Below, one piece after another: positions 6,648 through 12,229 of a stretch of 12,229 nucleotides of DNA; position 1 is the stretch's first letter, and every line of letters starts with the position of its first letter. The translations under genes were made by a program, and so were the position numbers. This DNA comes from JAWLBM01 sp041687675. Its GTDB lineage: Bacteria > Pseudomonadota > Alphaproteobacteria > Rhizobiales > Pleomorphomonadaceae. The stretch spans positions 1-12,229 of the forward strand of contig JAWLBM010000068.1 in NCBI GenBank assembly GCA_041687675.1, in the 5' to 3' direction. The notes beneath the pieces were generated by a model. That model was given only the letters and a program-made list of their open reading frames with translations, was not told where the DNA came from and did not search any database.

Positions 6648-8054
6648 TCAGTCCTCGATCCCGGCGATCGCCCGGGCGAAGTCGCGGGCGGCGAAGGGCT
6701 CGAGGTCGTCGACGGACTCGCCGATGCCGATGAAGTGCACCGGCAGGCCGAAGGTCTTGGCGATGGCGACGAGGATGCCGCCGCGGGCGGTGCCGTCGAG
6801 CTTGGTCATGACGAGGCCGGTGACGCCGGCGGTCCGGCGGAAGACCTCGACCTGGTTGAGGGCGTTCTGACCGGTGGTGGCGTCGAGGACGAGCAGCACG
6901 TCGTGCGGGGCGGTCGGATCGACCTTGCGGATGACGCGGACGACCTTCTCCAGCTCGGCCATCAGCTCCGCCTTGTTCTGCAGGCGGCCGGCGGTGTCGA
7001 TCATCAGGACGTCGCGCCCCTCCGCCTTGGCCTGGGTCAGCGCGTCGAAGGCGAGGCCGGCGGCGTCGGCGCCGACCTGGCGGGCGACCACGGGAACGCC
7101 GGTGCGCTCGCCCCAGACCTTCAGCTGGTCGATGGCCGCGGCGCGGAAGGTGTCGCCGGCGGCGAGCATCACCGAGCGGCCGTCGGCGCGGAACTTCGCC
7201 GCGAGCTTGCCGATGGTGGTGGTCTTGCCCGAGCCGTTGACCCCGACCACCAGCACCACGTGCGGCTTAAGCGGCTTCGCCTCGAAGGGCACGGCAACCG
7301 GCTTCAGCACCGCCTCGACCTCGGAGGCGAGCACGCTGCGGACCTCCCTGTCGGAAATGTCCTTGCCGTATCGCCCCTCGGCGAGGCGCTCGGTGATCGC
7401 GGTGGCGGTGGCGACGCCGAGGTCCGCCTGGATCAGCACATTCTCGAGGTCCTCGAGCGTCTCGTCGTCGAGCTTGCGCTTGGTGAAGATCGAGACGATG
7501 CCGCCGCCGATGGCGCCCGAGGAGCGGGAGAGCCCCTGCTTCAGCCGCTGGAGCCAGCCGACCTTCGCCGGAGCGGCGGAGGCCGGCGCGGCCGGCGGCG
7601 GGGCGTCATCCGGCATCGACAGGGCCGCCTCCGCCATGGCCGCCCCGCGGCCGGTGGGAGGCTCGAAGTCCGGCATTGGCGAGGGCTCGAATTCCGGCGG
7701 ACCCGACGGCTCGATCTCCGGGGCGCCCGACGGCTCGAATTCCGGCGGGCCCGACGGAGCGATCTCCGGCGGCATCGAGGGCTCGATCTCCGGCGGAGAC
7801 ACGGGCTCCACCTCGGGCGTCGGGGCCGGCTCCTGCTCCGGCGGGGTCCACTCGGGGGCGGGGTGCGGCTCGACGTCCGGTCCGCGGCCGGGCTCCACGT
7901 CCGGCCCCGGGCGGGGCTCGACCTCGGGGCTCGGGGCGGTCGGCTCGACCTCGGGCTTCGGCGTCGGCTCGACCTCCGGCTGGCGCTGCGGCTCGGGCCT
8001 GGCGCCGAAGCCGAACAGGCGGCCGAACAATCCGGGCTTCTTCTCCTCGGCCAT
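6648..8054 (-). CDS. ftsY: Signal recognition particle receptor FtsY
   Basis: SRP-family GTPase that docks ribosome-nascent chain-SRP complexes at the inner membrane and hands them to SecYEG. The NG domain is complete: N domain from about 166 (GWLQRLKQGLSRS, then LDDETLEDLENVLIQADLG), P-loop GVNGSGKT (271-278), DTFRAAA (301-307), DTAGR (353-357), TKLD (417-420) and GIGE (443-446). The N-terminal A domain (about 1-165) is unusual: a short basic/aromatic start (KKPGLFGRLFGFGARP), then an acidic, proline-rich octapeptide repeat (PEFEPSGP-like) from about 22 to 133. A domains vary greatly between species, so this does not argue against function. The ATG at 8054 has AAGGA 7 nt upstream, and the gene starts 18 bp after the mtaB stop, so it is very probably co-transcribed with dapF and mtaB. 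It converges on the peroxiredoxin gene with no visible terminator. Confidence 0.97.
   Translation of the reverse strand: MAEEKKPGLFGRLFGFGARPEPQRQPEVEPTPKPEVEPTAPSPEVEPRPGPDVEPGRGPDVEPHPAPEWTPPEQEPAPTPEVEPVSPPEIEPSMPPEIAPSGPPEFEPSGAPEIEPSGPPEFEPSPMPDFEPPTGRGAAMAEAALSMPDDAPPPAAPASAAPAKVGWLQRLKQGLSRSSGAIGGGIVSIFTKRKLDDETLEDLENVLIQADLGVATATAITERLAEGRYGKDISDREVRSVLASEVEAVLKPVAVPFEAKPLKPHVVLVVGVNGSGKTTTIGKLAAKFRADGRSVMLAAGDTFRAAAIDQLKVWGERTGVPVVARQVGADAAGLAFDALTQAKAEGRDVLMIDTAGRLQNKAELMAELEKVVRVIRKVDPTAPHDVLLVLDATTGQNALNQVEVFRRTAGVTGLVMTKLDGTARGGILVAIAKTFGLPVHFIGIGESVDDLEPFAARDFARAIAGIED
7660..7989 (-). repeat. 24-bp tandem repeat inside ftsY
   Basis: On the plus strand the unit begins GGCTCGA and recurs every 24 bp: starts at 7660, 7684, 7708, 7732, 7756, 7780, 7804 and 7828. 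After a 15-bp interruption it resumes at 7867 and 7891, with a 27-bp unit at 7915, then 7942 and 7966. This gives about thirteen degenerate copies. Each encodes an 8-residue Pro/Glu unit of the form PPE(F/I/V)EPSG in the FtsY A domain. Units at 7684 and 7732 are nearly identical, which suggests recent duplication. All period changes I see are multiples of three, so the frame is kept. Confidence 0.85.
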
Positions 8055-8072
8055 CGGTGTTCCTTCAAGCTC

Positions 8073-9329
8073 TCAGGCGGCGCGGGCGACCAGCGCGCGC
8101 GCCGTGTGGCCGGTGACCACGGCGGGGACGATCTCCCCGGGACGGCCGCGGTCGATCTCGGCCAGAGTGAACTGCTCGGTGCGGCCGAGGCCGTCCTTCT
8201 CCACCAGCACCAGGTGCCGCCGCCCGGCCTCGCCGGCGAGGTGCCGCGCATAGGCCGCCTCGCCGACGGCGCGAAGCCGCGCGGCCCGGGCCTTCACGGT
8301 CGCCTTGTCCAGCTGCGGCATCCGCGCCGCCGGGGTGCCCGGGCGGGGGCTGTAGGGAAACACGTGAAGATGGGTGAGGTCGCAATCCTCGACGATCGAC
8401 AGCGAGTTCCGGAACATCGCCTCGGTTTCGGTCGGGAAGCCGGCGATGAGGTCGGCGCCGAACACCATCCCGGGCCGGAGCCGCCGGGCCTCGTCGCAGA
8501 AGCGCATGGCGTCGGCGCGCAGGTGCCGCCGCTTCATCCGCTTCAGGATCATGTCGTCGCCCGCCTGCAGGGAGAGGTGCATGTGCGGCATCAGCCGCTC
8601 CTCCTCGGCGATCGCCCGCATCAGCTCCGGATCGGCCTCGATGGAGTCGATCGAGGAGATCCTGAGCCGGCGAAGCTCCGGTATCTCGCGCAGGATCGTC
8701 CGGGTCAGCCGGCCGAGCGTCGGCCCGCCCGGCAGGTCGGCGCCGTAGGAGGTGAGGTCGACGCCGGTCAGCACCACCTCGGCATAGCCGTTCTCGACGA
8801 GGCGGCGGACCTGGCCGACCACCTCGCCCATCGGCACGGAGCGGGAGTTGCCGCGGCCATAGGGGATGATGCAGAAGGTGCAGCGGTGGTCGCAGCCGTT
8901 CTGCACCTGCACGAAGGCGCGGGCGCGTCCCTCGAAGCCGTCGACGAGGTGCAGCGCCGTTTCGCGCACGCTCATGATGTCGTTGACGCGGGTCTTCTCG
9001 CTCGCCGAGACGCCGAAGTCCGGCAGCGCGCGGTAGGCGTCCTCGGTCATCTTCTCGGCGTTGCCGACGACGAGGTCCACCTCCTCCATGCCGGCGAAGG
9101 CGGCGGCGTCGGTCTGGGCGGCGCAGCCGGTGACGACGATGCGCGCGGAGGGGTTCTCGCGGCGGGTGCGGCGGATCGCCTGGCGGGCCTGGCGCACGGC
9201 CTCGCCCGTCACGGCGCAGGTGTTGACCAGCACCGCGTCGGCAAGGCCCGCCGCCTCCGCCTTCCTCAGCATCACCTCGGACTCGGCCGTGTTCAGCCGG
9301 CAGCCGAAGGTGATCACCTCGATCGCCAT
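8073..9329 (-). CDS. mtaB: tRNA t6A37 methylthiotransferase MtaB
   Basis: Radical-SAM enzyme that adds a methylthio group to N6-threonylcarbamoyladenosine at position 37 of ANN-decoding tRNAs, giving ms2t6A and better decoding. The 418 residues show the UPF0004 N-terminal domain with the auxiliary cluster cysteines C10 (TFGCRLN), C38 (VNTCAV) and C69 (VTGCAAQ). The radical-SAM CxxxCxxC follows as C146, C150 and C153 (NGCDHRCTFCIIPYGRG). Further radical-SAM core motifs are LTGVDLTSYG, HLSLQAGDD and GADLIAGFPTE. A TRAM-type RNA-binding domain probably fills about 372-418. TFGCRLN and the overall pattern fit MtaB rather than MiaB or RimO. The ATG at 9329 is chosen because AAGGA lies 5 nt upstream and MAIEVITFGC is the family N-terminus; a start at 9431 would overlap dapF and add unrelated residues. 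It lies between dapF (70 bp upstream) and ftsY (18 bp downstream). Confidence 0.95.
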   Translation of the reverse strand: MAIEVITFGCRLNTAESEVMLRKAEAAGLADAVLVNTCAVTGEAVRQARQAIRRTRRENPSARIVVTGCAAQTDAAAFAGMEEVDLVVGNAEKMTEDAYRALPDFGVSASEKTRVNDIMSVRETALHLVDGFEGRARAFVQVQNGCDHRCTFCIIPYGRGNSRSVPMGEVVGQVRRLVENGYAEVVLTGVDLTSYGADLPGGPTLGRLTRTILREIPELRRLRISSIDSIEADPELMRAIAEEERLMPHMHLSLQAGDDMILKRMKRRHLRADAMRFCDEARRLRPGMVFGADLIAGFPTETEAMFRNSLSIVEDCDLTHLHVFPYSPRPGTPAARMPQLDKATVKARAARLRAVGEAAYARHLAGEAGRRHLVLVEKDGLGRTEQFTLAEIDRGRPGEIVPAVVTGHTARALVARAA

Positions 9330-9334
9330 GGTCG

Positions 9335-9339
9335 TCCTT
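9335..9339 (-). promoter_or_regulatory. Ribosome binding site fixing the mtaB start
   Basis: AAGGA on the minus strand (TCCTT on the plus strand), 5 nt before the ATG at 9329. It settles the start against the longer in-frame extension to 9431. Confidence 0.55.
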
Positions 9340-9399
9340 CGTCCCTCGGGGTTGGCGCCCGTTCTATGCCGCAAACGCGCGGGATGCGCCAGTGCCGGC

Positions 9400-10260
9400 T
9401 CAGGCGGCGGTGATCGGCTCGAACACCGCAAGTGGCAGGCGGCCGCCGAACTCGTGCTCGGTGGGACCGGTCATCAGGATCCGGTCCTCGCCGGTCCACT
9501 CGACGACGAGGTCGCCGCCTGGCAGCGTCACGGTGACCGTCCGCCCCGTCCGCTTCGTCCGCGCCGCCGCCACCGCCGCCGCGCAGGCGGCCGAGCCGCA
9601 GGCGCGGGTGAGCCCGGCGCCCCGCTCCCAGACCCTGAGGGCCAGCGCGTCCGGCCCGGTCACCTTCGCCAGCGAGATGTTCGCCCGCTCCGGGAACATC
9701 GGGTGGTTCTCCAGCATCGGCCCGACCGCGCCGAGGTCCACCACGTCGAGGTCGTCGACGAAGAAGATCGCGTGCGGGTTGCCGACGTTGACCACCGACG
9801 GCGAGTGGATCAGCGGCGCCTCGATCGGCCCGACCTGCAGTTCGATCGCCCGGGTGTCGTGGAAGGCCTCGGCGAGCGGGATGTCGGCCCAGCCGAACTT
9901 CGGGCGGCCCATGTCCACCGTCACGACGCCGTCGCCGAGCCGCACCTTGAGGAGCCCCGCCCGGGTCTCGAGCAGGTAGCGGTCCTTGCCGTCGAGGCCG
10001 GTCAGGAAACTGGCGACGCAGCGGGTGCCGTTGCCGCAGGCGGCCGACTCCGAGCCGTCGCGGTTGAAGATCCGCATGAAGGCGTCGGTGTTCGGGGTGA
10101 GCGGGTTCGTCAGGACCATCAGCTGGTCGTAGTGGACCTGTCCCTCGATCGCCCGCGCCACCTCCGGCGTCACCCGCTCGGCGCGGCCGCGCAGGTCGGC
10201 CACGACGATCTCGTTGCCGATCCCGTTCATCTTCGCAAAGGGCACGCCGCTGTCGCTCAT
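9400..10260 (-). CDS. dapF: Diaminopimelate epimerase DapF
   Basis: Interconverts LL- and meso-diaminopimelate, the last step before lysine and the source of the peptidoglycan cross-linking residue; cofactor-independent, cytoplasmic. The 286 residues are normal for the family. The two catalytic cysteines are present as C75 (SAACGNGTRCVA) and C221 (TRACGSAACAA). Other DapF motifs are FAKMNGIGNEIVVAD (8-22), MRIFNRDGSES (62-72) and VNVGNPHAIFFVDD (157-170). The start at 10260 keeps the usual residues before the KMxGxGN motif; the internal ATG at codon 11 would cut them off. The Shine-Dalgarno is weak (GGCGAG, about 6 nt away). As the first gene of dapF-mtaB-ftsY it probably carries the operon promoter in 10261-10421, shared with the divergent MFS gene; a TTGTCA there is a weak -35 candidate. 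Confidence 0.97.
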   Translation of the reverse strand: MSDSGVPFAKMNGIGNEIVVADLRGRAERVTPEVARAIEGQVHYDQLMVLTNPLTPNTDAFMRIFNRDGSESAACGNGTRCVASFLTGLDGKDRYLLETRAGLLKVRLGDGVVTVDMGRPKFGWADIPLAEAFHDTRAIELQVGPIEAPLIHSPSVVNVGNPHAIFFVDDLDVVDLGAVGPMLENHPMFPERANISLAKVTGPDALALRVWERGAGLTRACGSAACAAAVAAARTKRTGRTVTVTLPGGDLVVEWTGEDRILMTGPTEHEFGGRLPLAVFEPITAA

Positions 10261-10356
10261 GGGTCTCGCCGCCGCTGTCGATCCGAGAGGTGGTGGCCGC
10301 CGGGTGCGGAGTCAACCGGAAAGTGGCCGATCGGGTCCATCCAGGCCACGCCAGGG

Positions 10357-10385
10357 TTGACAATCCGGGTGCGATCGGCTTGCGA
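10357..10385 (+). promoter_or_regulatory. Possible promoter for the MFS transporter gene
   Basis: TTGACA (10357-10362) is a perfect -35 hexamer. After 17 nt comes TTGCGA (10380-10385), a poor -10. The site is 36 bp before the transporter ATG in the 161-bp divergent spacer with dapF. The -35 is the best promoter element I see in the window; the weak -10 keeps confidence low. Confidence 0.35.
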
Positions 10386-10421
10386 ACCACCGGCGCCCGA
10401 TGCCGGCGCCCGGGGCCTTCC

Positions 10422-11624
10422 ATGTCGATCCTGACGCCGCTCGCCCGCCGCCCGCTCGCCCTCCTGTGGGGCGGACAGGTCTTCGCCGCGGTCGGGCAGG
10501 AACTCTACACCGTCGCCGTCGTCTGGATCGCCACCGGCCTCGCCGGCGCCCTCGCGGGCTACCTCGCGGCGCTGCAGACGGCGGCGCTGCTCGCCGGCAG
10601 CCTCTTCCTCGGCCAGCTCACCGAGCGGCTCCGCCATCCGTCGCTGATGGTCGGCGCCCATCTCCTGCGCGCCGCCCTGCTCGTTCTGCTGGTGGCCCTC
10701 GACTCCGCCGGCCTGATGGGCATCGCCGCCTTCACCGCCGCGATCGTGGCGATCGCCCTCGCCGCCTCGGTGTTCGAGCCGGCGCTGCAGGCGACGATCC
10801 CGGTGCTGGCGCCGGAGCCGGCGCTCCGCCACGCCACCAACGGCCTCTTCGACGGCACCCGGCGGATGGCTCGCGTCGCCGCCCCGGCCATCGTCGCCGC
10901 CGGCAACCAGTGGCTCGCGGCCGGCCAGTTCCTCGCCCTCACCGCGGCGGGCCTCGTCGCTTCGGCGCTGCTGGTGCGCCGGGCGACCCGGGGTCTTCCG
11001 CCGGCAGCGGCGGCCGCCGGCCTCTATCGGCACCCCTTCGCGGCGGTCGCGCGCGGCATCGCGCTGGTGCGCGGCGACCCGCTGATGATCTACGGCATCG
11101 TCGGCAACGGCATCGGCAACCTCGGCTGGGCGGTCGGGCCGCTGCTCGGCATGGTGCTGCACCTGCGCGCCACCAGCGCCGACCCGCTGACCGACTACGG
11201 GCTGACGATGACCGCCTACGGCGTCGGCAATCTCGGCGCGAACCTCTGGCTGTCGGCGAGGGCGCCGCGGCGGCCGCTCGCCTGGCTGGTCACGTCCCGG
11301 GTCCTGTTCGGCCTCGGCCTCGTCGCCATGCCCTTCGCGCCGGGGCTCGCCGCGCTGATGGCGGCCGCCTTCGTCGCCGGCTGCAACGGTCCGTTCGAGA
11401 GCCTCGCCATGCTGCACCTCATGCAGTCGCGCCACGAGCCGGCCGACGTCGCCCGGGTCTACCGGCTGCAGATGATCGCGATCTTCGCCGGCCTGCTCGC
11501 CGGCTATGCCGCCGCTCCGGGCCTGTTCGCCCTCGCCGGCCCCGGCCCCGCCGTCGCCGCCGCCGGCGTCCTCATGCTCGCCACCGCCGCCGCCGGCCTC
11601 CTCCCGGCCGTCCGGCGGGGCTGA
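10422..11624 (+). CDS. MFS transporter, EntS-like (MFS_3/DHA3) type
   Basis: Inner-membrane secondary transporter of 400 residues, probably with about twelve transmembrane helices and probably an exporter; substrate unknown. The N-terminus LARRPLALLWGGQVFAAVGQ followed by a hydrophobic helix is typical of MFS_3/EntS-like exporters. The loop 2-3 motif appears as LGQLTERLRHPSLMVGAHLL (64-83), a degenerate form of the MFS GxxaDRxxRR signature. NGLFDGTRRMARVAAPA (140-156) matches the helix-5 region of that group. The basic loop at about 185-215 splits the two six-helix halves. The ATG at 10422 is preferred: it begins just before the conserved first helix, whereas the in-frame ATG at 10290 adds 44 unrelated residues covering the candidate promoter. 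The Shine-Dalgarno is weak. No regulator or biosynthetic gene is adjacent to suggest a substrate; dapF is divergent and dnaE2 follows after a likely terminator. Confidence 0.85.
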   Translation: MSILTPLARRPLALLWGGQVFAAVGQELYTVAVVWIATGLAGALAGYLAALQTAALLAGSLFLGQLTERLRHPSLMVGAHLLRAALLVLLVALDSAGLMGIAAFTAAIVAIALAASVFEPALQATIPVLAPEPALRHATNGLFDGTRRMARVAAPAIVAAGNQWLAAGQFLALTAAGLVASALLVRRATRGLPPAAAAAGLYRHPFAAVARGIALVRGDPLMIYGIVGNGIGNLGWAVGPLLGMVLHLRATSADPLTDYGLTMTAYGVGNLGANLWLSARAPRRPLAWLVTSRVLFGLGLVAMPFAPGLAALMAAAFVAGCNGPFESLAMLHLMQSRHEPADVARVYRLQMIAIFAGLLAGYAAAPGLFALAGPGPAVAAAGVLMLATAAAGLLPAVRRG

Positions 11625-11638
11625 ACCGGCCGCCGGCG

Positions 11639-11655
11639 CGAGGCTCCCTCGTTTT
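11639..11655 (+). terminator. Rho-independent terminator after the MFS gene
   Basis: CGAGG-CTC-CCTCG forms a perfect 5-bp stem with a 3-base loop and is followed at once by TTTT. It begins 14 bp after the MFS stop. The stem and T-run are short, but position and shape fit a terminator that separates the transporter from the SOS-controlled dnaE2. Confidence 0.5.
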
Positions 11656-11692
11656 CCGACTCGACTCCCGCGCCGACCTCTGGAATCAATCG

Positions 11693-11707
11693 GAACATAA
11701 CAGGAAC
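11693..11707 (+). promoter_or_regulatory. LexA (SOS) box upstream of dnaE2
   Basis: GAAC-ATAACAG-GAAC, an exact match to the direct-repeat LexA operator of alphaproteobacteria (GTTC-N7-GTTC on the opposite strand). It ends 13 bp before the GTG start, where bound LexA would block the promoter or early transcript. CATAAC inside it could serve as a -10, with CCGACC 17 nt upstream as a poor -35. Because the downstream gene is a known SOS polymerase, a chance match is unlikely. Confidence 0.85.
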
Positions 11708-11712
11708 AAGGA
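11708..11712 (+). promoter_or_regulatory. Ribosome binding site supporting the GTG start of dnaE2
   Basis: AAGGA, 8 nt before the GTG at 11721. It directly follows the LexA box, so the 5' untranslated leader must be very short if the box overlaps the promoter. Confidence 0.6.
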
Positions 11713-11720
11713 TCCGTCCC

Positions 11721-12229
11721 GTGGCCTTCGCCGATCTCGTCTCGGCCTCCAACTTCTCCTTCCTCACCGGCGCCTCGCATCCGGAGGAGATGGCGGTGCA
11801 GGCGGCGGCGCTGGGGCTGGCGGCCGTGGCGGTGGTCGACCGCAACACCATGGCCGGGGTGGTGCGCGGGCACATGGCGGCGCGGGAGGCGGGGATCCGC
11901 TTCGTGCCCGGCACCCGGCTCGTCTTCGTCGACGGCACGCCCGACGTGGTCGCCTGGCCGACCGACCGGGCCGCCTGGGGCCGGCTCTGCCGGCTGCTGA
12001 CGCTCGGCAAGCGGCGGGCGGAGAAGGGCGACTGCCGGCTGGACCTGTCCGACCTCCTCGCCCATGCGGACGGCTCCGAGTTCGCCGTGGTGCCGCCGCC
12101 CCGGCTCGACGCCGCCGCGCCGGAGCGGCTGTCGGCGACGCTCGCGGCGCTCGGCGAGGCCGCGCCCGGCCGGGTGCGGCTCGCCGCGCCGCACCGCCAC
12201 GACGGCTCGGACCGGCGGCGGCTCGCCCG
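11721..12229 (+). CDS. dnaE2: Error-prone DNA polymerase DnaE2 (ImuC), N-terminal part, cut by window end
   Basis: Alpha subunit-like polymerase used for damage-induced mutagenesis and lesion bypass, normally together with ImuA and ImuB. Only the first 169 codons are present; the frame stays open to the last base. They cover most of the PHP domain: SNFSFLTGASHPEEM, AVVDRNTMAGVVRGH and YGRLCRLLTLGKRR-like WGRLCRLLTLGKRR are close to the DnaE2 consensus. The DnaE2 rather than DnaE1 assignment rests on SNFSFLTGASHPEE, the compact spacing to the LTLGKRR segment, and the SOS box. The first PHP metal motif, where replicative DnaE has HxH, reads LVSAS here, so the PHP site is probably not catalytic. 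The GTG start is chosen on the AAGGA 8 nt upstream. No imuA or imuB lies upstream in the window. Confidence 0.92.
   Translation, partial: MAFADLVSASNFSFLTGASHPEEMAVQAAALGLAAVAVVDRNTMAGVVRGHMAAREAGIRFVPGTRLVFVDGTPDVVAWPTDRAAWGRLCRLLTLGKRRAEKGDCRLDLSDLLAHADGSEFAVVPPPRLDAAAPERLSATLAALGEAAPGRVRLAAPHRHDGSDRRRLA

Noticed and set aside
7660..7989. Regularly spaced repeats considered as a CRISPR array
   Set aside because: The units are directly tandem without unique spacers, keep a three-base frame and encode the FtsY A domain.
6735..9413. An 892-codon open frame on the plus strand opposite ftsY and mtaB
   Set aside because: It is composed of His, Arg, Gly, Ala and Asp typical of the reverse complement of GC-rich coding DNA, and it overlaps two well-supported essential-type genes end to end.
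9330..9431. Longer mtaB start at 9431
   Set aside because: It would overlap the dapF stop region and add 34 residues unrelated to the family; ATG 9329 has its own AAGGA and the conserved N-terminus.
10290..10421. Longer MFS start at 10290
   Set aside because: The added 44 residues are polar and not membrane-like, and they would cover the TTGACA promoter candidate. ATG 10422 begins right before the first transmembrane helix.
10257..12200. A 647-codon minus-strand frame opposite the MFS gene and dnaE2
   Set aside because: It is Glu/Gly/Arg/His-rich low-complexity sequence crossing a likely terminator and an SOS box. The plus strand encodes recognisable MFS and DnaE2 proteins.

Overview
The window is very GC-rich. 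Gene content and order (dapF-mtaB-ftsY on one strand, a dnaE2-type polymerase behind a GAAC-N7-GAAC SOS box) point to an alphaproteobacterium, most likely Hyphomicrobiales/Rhizobiales. It is mostly ordinary chromosome with one accessory-looking gene at the left end. I found no tRNA, rRNA, CRISPR array, insertion sequence or prophage gene.

Left end (1-2462, + strand): the 3' part of a large secreted RTX protein. It has a beta-propeller-like N-terminal part, several blocks of calcium-binding nonapeptide repeats, one Ig/cadherin-like domain and a serralysin-type C-terminal domain, which implies type I secretion. Its frame is open to the window edge, so the true start lies outside. It converges on the next gene across a 57-bp gap holding a run of 12 C followed by 14 G.

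Middle (2520-5831, - strand): a 1103-residue fusion of a transglutaminase-like cysteine protease/transferase and a DUF2126 putative amidoligase. It diverges from a Prx5-type peroxiredoxin (6113-6640, +). The 281-bp region between them (5832-6112) holds only weak promoter-like and palindromic signals.

Core block (6648-10260, - strand): dapF (lysine/peptidoglycan precursor epimerase), mtaB (tRNA ms2t6A methylthiotransferase) and ftsY (SRP receptor), read in that order and probably one transcript. The FtsY N-terminal domain is built from a 24-bp tandem repeat encoding Pro/Glu octapeptides.

Right end (10422-12229, + strand): an MFS transporter of unknown substrate followed by a short hairpin plus T-run terminator, then the first 169 codons of the SOS-type polymerase dnaE2. 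The polymerase has a GTG start, a good ribosome binding site and a LexA-type box directly upstream, and it runs off the window.

I did not find a convincing undescribed system. The points most worth checking are the base-composition break inside the RTX gene at the propeller/RTX junction, the C12/G14 tract, the transglutaminase-amidoligase lying without its usual partners, the FtsY repeat array, and the SOS box on a dnaE2 that has no imuA/imuB directly upstream.
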